A DNA stretch of 64,000 bases from Actinomyces marmotae. GTDB lineage: Bacteria; Actinomycetota; Actinomycetes; Actinomycetales; Actinomycetaceae. Where the stretch lies: the NCBI RefSeq assembly GCF_013177295.1, contig NZ_CP053642.1, forward strand, positions 310,001 through 374,000, written 5' to 3'. Shown here in pieces: positions 1 through 8,685 of this stretch. How positions within the stretch are numbered: position 1 is the stretch's first letter; each line of letters starts with the position of its first letter. The notes beneath the pieces are model-generated. The model was not told the DNA's origin and made no database searches. It was given only the letters and a program-made list of their open reading frames with translations. The position numbers and the translations under genes are program-made.

Positions 1-663
1 GCGGGATCCACCTTCGTCTACCGCGTCGGACCGCCCTTCGTGCGCGCCCGCATCGGCCAGAGGCCCCACCTCCCGCTCACCCCCGACCAGGCCCAGCCCG
101 CGAGCGTGGCCCCGGCCACCGACGCCCGGGGCGGCCTCATCGTCGTCGGCTCCCACGTCGGCCTGACGGGGCGGCAGGTCGACGCCCTGCGCGCGGCCAC
201 CGCCACCCCCGAGCTCGTCCTCGACGTCCCCACCATCCTCGACCCGCGGCGACGCGACGCCCACGTCCTGGACATCGCCCGCCGCGCCGCCGCCGCCCTG
301 GCGGAGGGCAACGTCGTCGTGCGCCGCGGCGGGGCCTTCGTGCCCGGGAGGGACCCCGAGGAGTCCCTCGACTTCGCCCGGCGCGTCTCAGCGGCCGTCG
401 TCGAGGCCGTCCAGCGTGTCGTCGCGGCGCGCTGCCCCCGCTTCGTCATCGCCAAGGGGGGCATCACCTCATCCGATGTCGCCTCCAAGGGCCTGGGCAT
501 CAGCCGGGCGATCGTCCGCGGCCCCATGCTCCCGGGGATCATCTCGCTGTGGGAGCCCCAGGACGGCCCCGCCGCCGGGGTCCCCTACATCGTGTTCGCC
601 GGCAACGTCGGTGACGACGACTCCCTCGCCGTCGTCGTCAAGACCCTCAACACGACTCTCTGA
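1..663 (+). CDS. Four-carbon acid sugar kinase, C-terminal part (DUF1537 family), 5' end outside the window
   Basis: The reading frame is open from base 1 and ends with TGA at 661-663, so the N-terminal substrate domain lies upstream. The visible 220 residues match the nucleotide-binding C-terminal domain of the four-carbon acid sugar kinases (OtnK/DtnK-like, formerly DUF1537). There is a start-of-domain strand GGLIVVGSHVGLTGRQ near residues 44-59, a glycine-rich KGGITSSDVASKGLGI segment near 151-166, and a C-terminal GVPYIVFAGNVGDDDSL stretch. Known family members phosphorylate 3-oxo-tetronates in L-threonate, D-threonate or D-erythronate catabolism. The exact substrate cannot be read from this fragment. 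The DNA just downstream holds remnants that fit the same type of operon, so this kinase may be the last intact piece of a decaying catabolic locus. Confidence 0.85.
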   Translation, partial: AGSTFVYRVGPPFVRARIGQRPHLPLTPDQAQPASVAPATDARGGLIVVGSHVGLTGRQVDALRAATATPELVLDVPTILDPRRRDAHVLDIARRAAAALAEGNVVVRRGGAFVPGRDPEESLDFARRVSAAVVEAVQRVVAARCPRFVIAKGGITSSDVASKGLGISRAIVRGPMLPGIISLWEPQDGPAAGVPYIVFAGNVGDDDSLAVVVKTLNTTL

Positions 664-833
664 GAAGCCGCGCCGTCGGCCGGCGCCGTCGAGGCCGCCT
701 CCGGGGCCGACGTCGTGCTCGTCGCCGTGCGCGACCAGTCCAGTTCGACGAGTTGCGGACGTCGACGCTGCTGTCGACCATCGCCGGATTGATCGGATTC
801 CCCCTGACCGCCGCGATGTGGTCCGTCGCCTGA
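664..833 (+). pseudogene. Remnants of tetronate-operon type genes (dehydrogenase-like scrap and permease C-terminus)
   Basis: Directly after the kinase stop codon, one frame reads AGAVEAASGADVVLVAVRDQ, which resembles part of the NAD-binding domain of a 3-hydroxyisobutyrate/threonate-type dehydrogenase. From 741 a second frame reads 30 residues starting QFDELRTSTLLSTIAGLIGF and ending at TGA 831-833. That looks like the last transmembrane segment of a permease. Neither piece has a start codon or ribosome binding site. Sugar-acid kinases of this family are often encoded with a dehydrogenase and a GntP-type permease, so internal deletion of a longer operon explains the two scraps. The family assignments are inference from very short matches. 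Confidence 0.45.
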
Positions 834-864
834 GGATAAGGACGGGGTGTGGCAGGATGCCGCC

Positions 865-2784
865 GTGCGTCACGGTGAGATCCCCACGCCAGCGTCCTTC
901 CGCTCCACCAGTCCGCTCGCCCCCCGCCGGGGCGACCGCGCGCCCGGGCGCTCGGAGGGCACTGGGCGCCTCCCGGCCCTCGGGCCCGGCGCGGTGGCGC
1001 CGGCCCCCAGCGCCCTCGATCCGCGGGCCGAGGACGAGCCCGCGATACACGAGGAGTGCGGCGTCTTCGGCGTATGGGCCCCCGGGGAGGAGGTCTCCCG
1101 TCTGTGCTATTTCGGGCTCTACGCCCTTCAGCACCGCGGCCAGGAGTCGGCCGGCATCGCCACCACCGATGGCGCCTCCATCCGCGTCTACAAGGACCTC
1201 GGCCTGGTCTCCCAGGTCTTCGACGACACCGTCCTGACCAACCTCGCCGGCCATATGGCCGTCGCCCATGTCCGCTACGCCACCACCGGCGCCACCACGT
1301 GGGAGAACGCCCAGCCGATGCTCGGCCCCGTGGCCGGCTCTACCCTCGCCCTGACCCATAACGGCAACCTCACCAACACGCGCGAGCTCATGGAGGCCGT
1401 CCACGCTGCCAGCGGCGAGGACCTCACCGGGGAGCTCGGCCGGGGCTCATCCACCGACACCGCGGTCATCACCGCGCTCATGAACCTCGTCTCCGCCACG
1501 GGCGCCCCCGCGGGTTGGGACCACGCGGCCGATCGCGCCGAGGCCTGGCCGGGCCTGCCCCCGGCCCCCGATGGCGCCCCGGCGGGTGGCGAGGACGACG
1601 GCCCCGCCCCCGACGTGGCCTCCGCCGCCCGCCGGGTCCTGCCCATGCTGCGCGGCGCCTACTCGCTGGTCTTCATGGACGAGCACACCCTCTACGCCGC
1701 CCGCGACCCCCACGGCGTGCGCCCCCTCGTCCTGGGCCGGCTCGACGCCGGATGGGTGGTCGCCTCCGAGACCGCCGCCCTGGACATCGTCGGCGCCCGC
1801 TTCGTGCGCGAGGTCGAGCCCGGAGAGCTCATCGAGATCGACGGCGGCGGCGTGCGCTCCACCCGCTTCGCCGCCGCCCGTCGCGCCGGATGCGTCTTCG
1901 AGTACGTCTACCTCGCCCGCCCCGACACGCGCATCGCGGGCCGCTCCATCATCGCCGCCCGCAACGCCATGGGCGCCATCCTCGCCCGCGAGCACGCCGT
2001 CGACGCCGACCTCGTGATCGCCACCCCCGAGTCCGGCACCCCCGCCGCCATCGGCTACGCCCAGGCCTCCGGCATCCCCTACGCCCAGGGGCTGGTGAAG
2101 AACGCCTATGTGGGCCGCACCTTCATCCAGCCCACCCAGACCCTGCGCCAACTCGGCATCCGCCTCAAGCTCAACCCCGTGCGCGAGGTCATCGAGGGCA
2201 AGCGCCTCGTCGTCGTCGACGACTCCATCGTGCGTGGCAACACCCAGCGGGCCCTCGTGCGCATGCTCCGCGAGGCCGGCGCCGCCGAGGTCCACATCCG
2301 CATCTCCTCCCCGCCCGTGCTCTGGCCCTGCTTCTACGGCATTGACTTCGCCACCCGGGACGAGCTCATCGCCACCTCGATGAGCGTGGAGGCGATCCGC
2401 GACTCCATCGGCGCGGACTCGCTCGGCTACCTGTCCGTGGACGGCATGATCGAGGCCAGCGGGCAGCCGGGCAACGAGCTCTGCCTGGCCTGCTTCACCG
2501 GTTCCTACCCCATCACCCCGCCCCGGGAGGGCGTCATCGCCTCCCTCGCCCCGGCCAGCCGGGGCCGGGAGGGCGCCGAGCCCCGGCCCAGCGCGCCGCG
2601 CTACATCAGCCCGGACCTCATCACCATGCCGGACCTCGCCACCGGATCCACCCGGGCCACCGCCCCCAAGCGCCGCACGGCCCCGCAGCCGCAGACCATC
2701 CGCGTCCCCGACGGCGCCCGCCCCGGGGCGGGCGCCGGCCCCGCCGACCCAGCGCCCGCCCCCGAGGAAGGACACCCCCAGTGA
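865..2784 (+). CDS. purF: Amidophosphoribosyltransferase
   Basis: PurF makes 5-phosphoribosylamine from PRPP and glutamine, the first committed step of purine synthesis. The Ntn-type glutaminase begins at HEECGVFGV, with the catalytic cysteine at about residue 65 after a propeptide-like leader. YALQHRGQESAGI follows, and the PRPP loop is VVVDDSIVRGNT. Cysteines in GCVFEYVY, LWPCFYGID and ELCLACFTG match the iron-sulfur ligands of the Bacillus-type enzyme. The protein (639 aa) is longer than usual because of the N-terminal leader, a roughly 30-residue insertion rich in Ala/Pro/Gly near residue 225, and an 80-residue low-complexity C-terminus. I chose GTG 865 because CAGGAT lies six bases upstream, the spacing seen at other leaderless starts here; GTG 847 is the longer alternative. 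The gene overlaps purM by four bases. Confidence 0.93.
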   Translation: MRHGEIPTPASFRSTSPLAPRRGDRAPGRSEGTGRLPALGPGAVAPAPSALDPRAEDEPAIHEECGVFGVWAPGEEVSRLCYFGLYALQHRGQESAGIATTDGASIRVYKDLGLVSQVFDDTVLTNLAGHMAVAHVRYATTGATTWENAQPMLGPVAGSTLALTHNGNLTNTRELMEAVHAASGEDLTGELGRGSSTDTAVITALMNLVSATGAPAGWDHAADRAEAWPGLPPAPDGAPAGGEDDGPAPDVASAARRVLPMLRGAYSLVFMDEHTLYAARDPHGVRPLVLGRLDAGWVVASETAALDIVGARFVREVEPGELIEIDGGGVRSTRFAAARRAGCVFEYVYLARPDTRIAGRSIIAARNAMGAILAREHAVDADLVIATPESGTPAAIGYAQASGIPYAQGLVKNAYVGRTFIQPTQTLRQLGIRLKLNPVREVIEGKRLVVVDDSIVRGNTQRALVRMLREAGAAEVHIRISSPPVLWPCFYGIDFATRDELIATSMSVEAIRDSIGADSLGYLSVDGMIEASGQPGNELCLACFTGSYPITPPREGVIASLAPASRGREGAEPRPSAPRYISPDLITMPDLATGSTRATAPKRRTAPQPQTIRVPDGARPGAGAGPADPAPAPEEGHPQ

Positions 2785-3929
2785 GGACCACAGGCACCAC
2801 AGGATCCACCGGCATCACCTACGCCTCCGCCGGCGTGGACACCGAGGCGGGGGACCGCGCCGTCGAACTCATGAAGGCCTCCGTGGCCGCCACCATGACG
2901 CCCGCGGTCGTCGGCGGCGTCGGGGGATTCGCCGGCATGGTCGACGTGAGCGGGCTGCGCGACTACCGGCGCCCCCTCCTGGCCACCTCCACCGACGGGG
3001 TCGGCACGAAGGTCGCCATCGCCCAGGCCCTCGGCATCCACGACACCATTGGCCAGGATCTGGTGGGCATGGTCGTCGACGACATCGTCGTCGTCGGCGC
3101 TCGCCCCCTGCTCATGACCGACTACATCGCCTGCGGCCGTGTGGTCCCCGAGCGCGTCGCCGACATCGTCCGCGGCGTGGCGAAGGCCTGCGCCGCCGTT
3201 GGCGCGCCCCTGCTGGGCGGGGAGACCGCCGAGCACCCCGGCCTCATGGCCCCCGATGAGTACGACGTCGCCGGCGCCGCCACCGGGGTCGTCGAGGCCG
3301 ACCGCGTCCTCGGCGCCGAGCGCGTGCGCGCGGGGGACGCGCTCATCGCCATGGCCTCCTCCGGCCTGCACTCCAACGGCTACTCCCTCGTGCGGCGCGT
3401 CATCGAGCACGCCGGCTGGTCCCTGGACCGAGAGGTCCCCGAGCTCGGGCGCGCGCTGGGCGCCGAGCTCCTCGAGCCCACCCGCCTCTACACCGCCGCC
3501 TGCCTGAGCATCCTCGAGCGCGTCAGCCCCGATGACGGCTCCGGCGAGATGAGCGTTCACGCGCTGTCCCACATCACCGGCGGGGGACTGGCCGCCAATC
3601 TCTCCCGCGTCCTTCCCGCCGGCCTCATCGGCGACGTCGACCGCTCCTCCTGGACGGTCCCCCCCGTCTTCGACCTCGTCCGCGCCCTGGGGCAGGTGCC
3701 CTGGGATGACCTCGAGTCCACCCTCAACCTGGGCGTCGGCATGGTGGCGGTGGTGGCCCCGGAGGCCGCTGAGGCCACCATGGCGGCCAGCCGGGAGGCG
3801 GGCATCGAGGCCTGGGCGCTCGGAACCGTCCATGACGCCGCCGGGTACGCGCCCGGTGGACGCGTCGTGGCCGGCACCAAGGGCGTCGACGGCGGCGCCG
3901 TCGACATCCACGGCCAGTACCGGGCCTGA
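2781..3929 (+). CDS. purM: Phosphoribosylformylglycinamidine cyclo-ligase
   Basis: PurM (AIR synthetase) closes the imidazole ring of the purine precursor using ATP. The 382-residue protein begins at GTG 2781 inside the purF stop codon (GTGA overlap), so translation is coupled to PurF. Family signatures are visible: STDGVGTKV near residue 72, the GGETAEHPGLM motif near 147, SSGLHSNGYSLVRR near 193 and the HITGGGLAANL glycine loop near 265. A GC-rich hairpin about 70 bases past the stop probably ends the transcript. The identification is secure from motifs, length and neighbours. Confidence 0.96.
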   Translation: MRTTGTTGSTGITYASAGVDTEAGDRAVELMKASVAATMTPAVVGGVGGFAGMVDVSGLRDYRRPLLATSTDGVGTKVAIAQALGIHDTIGQDLVGMVVDDIVVVGARPLLMTDYIACGRVVPERVADIVRGVAKACAAVGAPLLGGETAEHPGLMAPDEYDVAGAATGVVEADRVLGAERVRAGDALIAMASSGLHSNGYSLVRRVIEHAGWSLDREVPELGRALGAELLEPTRLYTAACLSILERVSPDDGSGEMSVHALSHITGGGLAANLSRVLPAGLIGDVDRSSWTVPPVFDLVRALGQVPWDDLESTLNLGVGMVAVVAPEAAEATMAASREAGIEAWALGTVHDAAGYAPGGRVVAGTKGVDGGAVDIHGQYRA

Positions 3930-3961
3930 CGGTCATAGCCCGCCCGGGGGGCTGGCCCGCC

Positions 3962-3976
3962 GGGGGGGGGGGGGGG
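3962..3976. repeat. Homopolymer run of 15 G
   Basis: An uninterrupted run of 15 G lies between the purM stop codon and its terminator hairpin. It is non-coding. Such tracts slip during replication and are also prone to sequencing error, so its true length may vary. Confidence 0.9.
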
Positions 3977-4001
3977 ACTGGCCCGCCGGGCCGCGAGCAT
4001 G

Positions 4002-4037
4002 ACGGCGCCGGACGCGCAGCAGCGCGCCCGGCGCCGT
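4002..4037 (+). terminator. Hairpin terminator after purM
   Basis: The ten-base arms at 4002-4011 and 4028-4037 (ACGGCGCCGG and its complement) are perfect. The GCGC-rich loop between them can extend the stem. No clear T-run follows, which is common for terminators in high-GC actinobacteria. Confidence 0.55.
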
Positions 4038-4164
4038 TCTCAGGGGCCCGGCTCTACGCGCGATCAGGGGCCGCGCGCATCAAGGAGGTGAGCCGGCTGC
4101 TCAGGGTCAGGGGAGTGACGCCGACGGCGTCGGTGGTCCTGCGCGTGGGGCGGGGCGCCCCTGG

Positions 4165-4632
4165 CTAGGCGGTTGCCGCGGCGCGCCGGAGGCGCTCAAT
4201 GGCGCGGTGGGTCCCTTCCACATAGTCGGCCAGGTCCCCCTGGCTCTGCCCCGTCCAGCGCTTGGCGACGGCGTTGATGGGGAACAGGGTGATCTGGCCG
4301 GTATCGCCAACCACCGCGGCATCCGTCCCGTACTCGTCGGTCACCAGCACCCAGGAGAGGCCGCACTGGTTGACGAGCATCTGGCCCAGGGCGGCGCCGA
4401 TCATGGAGACGGTCGGGTTCGGGTCCTCCCGCTCCTCGGGGGCCACTGACGACCACGCGGTCCGCTCGGCCACGAGGAAGTCCTGGAGCGCGGCTGGTGA
4501 CGCCATGAGCCCGGCCTGGTCGGCCTGGGACACGAGCATGTCGATCCACGCGGTCTCAGCCTCGTTGAGAGGGCTGATCTGGGGCGCGGAGGCGCCGCAG
4601 CCGCTGGGCTGCGCCTCGTCCTTGTGTGCCAT
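4165..4632 (-). CDS. DUF3806 domain protein
   Basis: This 155-residue soluble protein has no signal peptide or membrane segment. Its centre (GLSWVLVTDEYGTDAAVVGD, about residues 93-112) and the following ITLFPINAVAKRW match what I know of the DUF3806 family of actinobacterial proteins of unknown function. ATG 4632 is preceded on the reverse strand by a GGGAGA ribosome binding site. It points toward purM, and the purM terminator separates the two. No function can be assigned. Confidence 0.75.
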   Translation of the reverse strand: MAHKDEAQPSGCGASAPQISPLNEAETAWIDMLVSQADQAGLMASPAALQDFLVAERTAWSSVAPEEREDPNPTVSMIGAALGQMLVNQCGLSWVLVTDEYGTDAAVVGDTGQITLFPINAVAKRWTGQSQGDLADYVEGTHRAIERLRRAAATA

Positions 4633-4934
4633 CGACAGTGTCTCCCTTCGTCGAGATGGGCTCTCTCAGCCGACGCGGCCCGTCCGCGCGCCTCAGGCGC
4701 GTGCGCGGCGCGTCAACCCGGAGCGTCCGCATGAGATCGGGCTGCGACTCCTGAACTGGTCAAGAGTGGGACAACCGTAGGGTGACGAACCTGGGAGCGC
4801 GGTGGGGGCCGCGTGAGCACTGACAGGGAGAACGCCCCAGCGCCACCGCCCAGCCACCGCCGCGGGCGCGCCGATCAGCGGGGCGCCCGCGGGCATGCGG
4901 CGGAGGTAGGTGCCAGTGGCGACCCGAGGCGGTC
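4633..4934. other. Intergenic region without a recognisable gene
   Basis: About 300 bases separate the DUF3806 gene from the DUF3073 gene. The reading frames here have no family match, no good ribosome binding site and shadow-like composition. The block GTGGGACAACCGTAG (4766-4780) resembles GTGGGGCAACCGTAC near 5239. On the reverse strand both contain TACGGT, a plausible -10 element for the two reverse-strand genes. Confidence 0.5.
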
Positions 4935-5171
4935 TCAGCGGCGTCGAGCGCCGTGAGTGGGCGCCGTCTGACTGGGGGCACCCCAGTCGGCGTCCTCGTC
5001 CGGGATGTCGTATTTGGAGGCGAGTGCTTCGTAATCGATCTCGTCGTCGGCCTCAGGACCCGATGCGGTGGAGAGCTCGCGCTCGAGCGCCGCGTAATCG
5101 GTCTCCGGGCTGAAGTACTTGAGCTTGCGGGCGACCTTCGTCGCCTTGGCCTTCTGACGGCCGCGCCCCAT
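4935..5171 (-). CDS. DUF3073 protein
   Basis: A 78-residue, highly charged protein starting MGRGRQKAKATKVARKLKY, the hallmark of DUF3073, with the acidic second half DDEIDYEALASKYDIPDEDADW. DUF3073 proteins are small and of unknown function, and the gene is often close to purF-purM in actinobacteria, as here. The start is the ATG at 5171. A longer upstream extension of the frame has shadow-like composition and is not accepted. Confidence 0.85.
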   Translation of the reverse strand: MGRGRQKAKATKVARKLKYFSPETDYAALERELSTASGPEADDEIDYEALASKYDIPDEDADWGAPSQTAPTHGARRR

Positions 5172-5359
5172 AGGCTCGACCCCCTCCAACGTGTCTCTGA
5201 GCGCGCTCACGGCGCGCGCGTGCATGGGCAAATGTGTCGTGGGGCAACCGTACATCGTCACCGAGCATGAGCACCATTCGGCGCTCGGAGGACGGGACTG
5301 GCGCGGCCGCTGGGATTCCCGAGCCCTCCGGCGAGGGCCTGATCGCCGGGGACGCGGGG

Positions 5360-5716
5360 TCAATGCCGCAGCAGGCGCCCCAGGGATACGGCCGCGGCGA
5401 TGGCTCCGCCGGTGACCGCCGCGACGGTCGCGGTGGAGCGGATCGCCTCCTCGTCTCCGGCCCTGGCGCGATGCAGGGTCTCCAAGGCGCGGTCCCTCAG
5501 GGACTCGGCCCGCTCGCGCAGGCCCAAGGCGGTCTCCTGCGCCCGCTCCTTGAGCTCCTCGCCCGCGACGCGCGCCTGGACCCGGGGGTCCACGCGGGCC
5601 GCCAACGCGTCGACGCTGCCAGCCAGGGCCTCGCGCTGCGCGCGCAGTCGGGCCTCGATCTCCTCGGGGGTCGGCGCCGCCGACCCGCTCCGCTCGTTCA
5701 AAGCTGCTCCTGTCAC
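5360..5716 (-). CDS. DUF3618-like membrane-associated protein
   Basis: The protein has 118 residues. The segment PTPEEIEARLRAQREALAGS (residues 16-35) fits the DUF3618 motif, which is an amphipathic helix with regularly spaced Arg and Glu. A long charged helix follows, with a possible C-terminal membrane helix (VAAVTGGAIAAAVSLGRLL). The start codon overlaps the stop of the upstream DUF3618-like gene by four bases. It is the last gene of the operon formed with the holin-like protein. The role is probably envelope-related, by analogy with actinobacterial holin-3_6/DUF3618 operons; this is inference. Confidence 0.7.
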   Translation of the reverse strand: MTGAALNERSGSAAPTPEEIEARLRAQREALAGSVDALAARVDPRVQARVAGEELKERAQETALGLRERAESLRDRALETLHRARAGDEEAIRSTATVAAVTGGAIAAAVSLGRLLRH

Positions 5717-6297
5717 TCCGTTGCGAAGGCCTGGCGCCGGTCCGCCCGGGCGAGCCTGACAAGACTGGTGATGCCGCAGCCGGCCAGGGCGATGCCGGCC
5801 AGGGAGACGACCCCCAGGGCGAGGGGGTCGCCGTCGGCCGCGTCATCGAGGAAGCGCTTGACGCGCATGGCGGCGCTCCTCGCGATCTGGGCGGGGGAGT
5901 CATGCCGGTGGGCGTCGACGAAGGAGCGTGCCTGGGCGCCGGCCTCCTCGGCGTGGCCGCGCGTGGCGGCCAGGGCGGCCGATGCCCTCCGGCTCACGAC
6001 GGCCTTGACTGTCGCGGGCGCCAGGCGCTCGCCCAGGGCCTCGGCGTCGGCGGCCAGGGCGGCGCGGCGGGCGTTGAGCGCCGCCTGGATCTCCTCGGGG
6101 CTCGACGGCGCCCCGGGGCGGGTGGGGGTGCCGGGCGCCGATGATGGCGGCATCGGGGGCGCCGCGGCGGGTGCGGGCGCGGGCCGCTCAGGCAGCGACG
6201 CCGCGGCCCGTGCCGCGGGGGGCGCCGACCGCGCGGTCGCCCCCGTCGCTGCCGGCCGACCGCCGGGCATGATGCCGTACTCTGGCTGGGCGCTCAT
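5713..6297 (-). CDS. DUF3618-like protein with Ala/Pro-rich N-terminus
   Basis: The protein has 194 residues. The first 65 are Ala/Pro-rich and probably disordered. SSPEEIQAALNARRAALAAD (about 65-84) fits the DUF3618 motif. A long helical region with many Ala, Arg and Glu follows, then one likely membrane helix, LALGVVSLAGIALAGCGITS, near the C-terminus. Its start overlaps the holin-like gene by four bases, and it overlaps the next gene by four, so the three are cotranslated. It looks like a longer paralogue of its downstream neighbour. Confidence 0.65.
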   Translation of the reverse strand: MSAQPEYGIMPGGRPAATGATARSAPPAARAAASLPERPAPAPAAAPPMPPSSAPGTPTRPGAPSSPEEIQAALNARRAALAADAEALGERLAPATVKAVVSRRASAALAATRGHAEEAGAQARSFVDAHRHDSPAQIARSAAMRVKRFLDDAADGDPLALGVVSLAGIALAGCGITSLVRLARADRRQAFATE

Positions 6298-6785
6298 AGC
6301 GCCTCGCCTCCCTTCCTCAGGCCGGAGGCGACGGCGGACTTCACGGTCTCCGCGCTGGAGCGCAGGCCCTCCTGGGGCGCCGGGACGTCACTGCGGCCCT
6401 TCTTGAGGCGCTTGACGCCCAGGAGCGCCAGGATCGCGACGATGATGAACAGGACGAACGCCACGATGAGGTAACTGGCCCACAGTGGCAGCGCGAGTGC
6501 CAGCAGGCGCACGATTCCCCCCAGGAGGATCCCGAAGGCGAACAGCGCGAGGACGCCCGCCGCGCCGAGAAGCGCCGCGCCGAGCCCCAAGTTCGTGACC
6601 ATGCGCTTGCCCTTGGCCTTGGCCAGGTCGATCTCGCCCTGGATGAGACCGGAGATGTTCTCCGAGATCCGGGCGATGAGCTCGCCGATCGTCGGTTGTG
6701 GGCCGCGCGCGCCGCCCTGGCCTCCCTGGCCGTGGGAGTTGGGTGTGCCTGGCAGTGGCGGCGGCGTGGTGGGAGTCTCGCTCAT
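6294..6785 (-). CDS. Actinobacterial holin-3_6 (phage holin superfamily III) membrane protein
   Basis: The protein has 163 residues. A Pro/Gly-rich start is followed by TIGELIARISENISGLIQGEIDLAKAK (about residues 32-58). Two strongly hydrophobic segments (LGAALLGAAGVLALFAFGIL and LWASYLIVAFVLFIIVAILA) come next, then a basic tail. This is the usual plan of the chromosomal Phage_holin_3_6 family. Despite the name these are generally housekeeping membrane proteins and not evidence of a prophage. ATG 6785 has a strong AGGAGGG ribosome binding site. It is the first gene of a three-gene overlapping operon with two DUF3618-like genes. Confidence 0.8.
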   Translation of the reverse strand: MSETPTTPPPLPGTPNSHGQGGQGGARGPQPTIGELIARISENISGLIQGEIDLAKAKGKRMVTNLGLGAALLGAAGVLALFAFGILLGGIVRLLALALPLWASYLIVAFVLFIIVAILALLGVKRLKKGRSDVPAPQEGLRSSAETVKSAVASGLRKGGEAL

Positions 6786-6948
6786 GGTTGACCCTCCTGG
6801 TCGGGTGCGCGGTCGGGCGCGGTGCGCGGATGCTCCACACAGGATGTCATACCGCGCGGCGCCGCGCGTGACGCGTGCACGCATGGGCGCCGCGCCACGG
6901 CGCCCAGGGGAAAGGGTCCATCCGCCCTTGGCCCGCGGGAGTGGTCCT

Positions 6949-8685
6949 TCAGGAGCGGCTCCAGGTCTCCCACAGGGAGGCGTACTCCCCGCCGAGCGCC
7001 ACGAGCTCGTCATGCGTGCCCAACTCGGTGATTCTGCCCCCCATGACCACGGCGATCCGGTCAGCGTCGTGGGCGGTCGACAGGCGGTGGGCGATCTCGA
7101 CGACCGTGCGCCCGGCCAGCGCTGTGGTCAGCGCGCGCTCCAGGCGCCGGGCCGCGCCGGGGTCCAGCAGGGAGGTCGCCTCGTCGAGGATGAGGGTGTG
7201 CGGGTCGAGCAGGACCAGCCTCGCCAGGGCCACCTCCTGGGCCTGGGCCGGCGTGAGCGCCAGGTTGCCCGAGCCGACGCGCGTGCCCATCCCATCGGGA
7301 AGGGCGCTCACCCAGGCATCGGCCCCGATGGAGGCCAGCGCCCGGCGCAGGGTTTCGTCGTCGGCGTCCGGGCGCGCCAGGCGAAGGTTGTCCGCGATCG
7401 AGCCGACGAACACGTGGTGCTCCTGCGTCACGAGGGCCACGTGCCCGCGCAGTTCGGCCTCGGTCAGGTCGGTCAGGCTCACCCCGCCGACGGTCACCCT
7501 CCCCGAGGTTGGCGGATTGATGCCCGCGAGCATCCGCCCCAGCGTGGACTTGCCCGATCCGGACGGGCCGACGACGGCGAGCCTCTCCCCAGGCACAAGC
7601 TCCAGGCAGATGCCGTGGAGCACCTCGACGCCCTCGCGGTAGGCGAAGCGGACGTCGTCGAGCACGATCCGCTCGCCCCGGGGGGCCTCGCCGGTAGGGG
7701 CGCGGTCCGGCGGGACCTCCTCGACCCCCATGATCCGCGACAGCGCCGCCTGGGTCACCTGAAGCAAGTCGATCCAGAACATGAGCTGGCCGATGGGCTT
7801 GCGGATCTCCATGGCGTACAGCGCCACCGTAGTGATCTCGCCCAGGCCCGCCCAGCCGTGCGAGGCCAGGAATCCGCCCCACAGCAGAACCACGACTACC
7901 GGGGCCCGCCAGGCGACGTCGAGAATGAGGAACATGACCAGGCGCAGGCGCGCGGCCAGCTCCTCCAGGCTCCAGGCCTCGGCGATATCGGCCCGCAGGG
8001 CCGCCTCACGGCGGGCCCCCAGGGCCAGCGCGTCCACGGTCTCAGCGTGCTCAACGGTCTCGGAAACCGTCCCATTCAGACGCGCGACGGCGGCCAGGTC
8101 CGCCCGGTAGACCGGCACCGCGCGGCGCAGGTACCAGCGCATCGTCAGCCACACGGGCGGCGCGATGACGCCCAGGGCCAGGGCGAGCAGCCAGTCGGCG
8201 GTGAAGGCGGCCAGGACCGTGAAGACGATCGTCACCACGCACACCATGATCTGGGGGATCCCCACCCTCACGAGGAACTCGATGCGGGAGATGTCGTTGG
8301 TGGTGCGGCCCACGAGGTCCCCGGTGCCCGCGGACTCGACGGCGGACAGGGGCAGGTGGACCACCCGCGACATCATCCGCTCGCGAAGGTCGGCGAACAC
8401 CGACTCGCCCAGGGTGCGCGCGTGCATCTGCGCGTAGCGGTTGAGGAGCGCCCCCAGCAGTGTGACGACGACGATCGCCCCCACGACGCCATCCACGTAG
8501 GAAGCGCTCGCGGTTCCCCGCGAGACGCGGGTGACGAGCCGGCCCAGCAACTGCGGGGAGACCAGCGTGGCCAGGACCGCGGCGATCTGGAGGGCCAGGA
8601 CGCCGACGAAGCGCCAGCGGTAGGCGGAGATAATGCCCAGTGCCTTGCGCATGGCGACGCGACCGGGGGCCAGGGGCAGCGCCAT
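6949..8685 (-). CDS. ABC exporter half-transporter, ATP-binding/permease protein A
   Basis: The 578 residues form a type IV ABC exporter half: about six membrane helices in residues 1-310 and a nucleotide-binding domain after about 340. Walker A (GPSGSGKST), Q-loop (LVTQEHHVF), Walker B (LILDEATS) and H-loop (EIAHRLST) are all canonical. The signature motif is LTPAQAQEVALAR instead of LSGGQ. That makes it the partner whose own ATP site is catalytic but whose signature serves a degenerate site. The start codon overlaps the stop of the upstream half-transporter (TGATG), so the two are made together as a heterodimer. The substrate is unknown; the family exports drugs, lipids or peptides. Confidence 0.9.
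   Translation of the reverse strand: MALPLAPGRVAMRKALGIISAYRWRFVGVLALQIAAVLATLVSPQLLGRLVTRVSRGTASASYVDGVVGAIVVVTLLGALLNRYAQMHARTLGESVFADLRERMMSRVVHLPLSAVESAGTGDLVGRTTNDISRIEFLVRVGIPQIMVCVVTIVFTVLAAFTADWLLALALGVIAPPVWLTMRWYLRRAVPVYRADLAAVARLNGTVSETVEHAETVDALALGARREAALRADIAEAWSLEELAARLRLVMFLILDVAWRAPVVVVLLWGGFLASHGWAGLGEITTVALYAMEIRKPIGQLMFWIDLLQVTQAALSRIMGVEEVPPDRAPTGEAPRGERIVLDDVRFAYREGVEVLHGICLELVPGERLAVVGPSGSGKSTLGRMLAGINPPTSGRVTVGGVSLTDLTEAELRGHVALVTQEHHVFVGSIADNLRLARPDADDETLRRALASIGADAWVSALPDGMGTRVGSGNLALTPAQAQEVALARLVLLDPHTLILDEATSLLDPGAARRLERALTTALAGRTVVEIAHRLSTAHDADRIAVVMGGRITELGTHDELVALGGEYASLWETWSRS

Noticed and set aside
4088..4168. 26-codon leader-peptide-like frame after GGAGG
   Set aside because: The GTG overlaps the ribosome binding sequence itself, leaving no spacing, and no attenuator-like structure or gene follows on that strand.
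6294..6785. Prophage suggested by a holin gene
   Set aside because: The holin-3_6 family with DUF3618 partners is a chromosomal actinobacterial operon, and no other phage gene is present.
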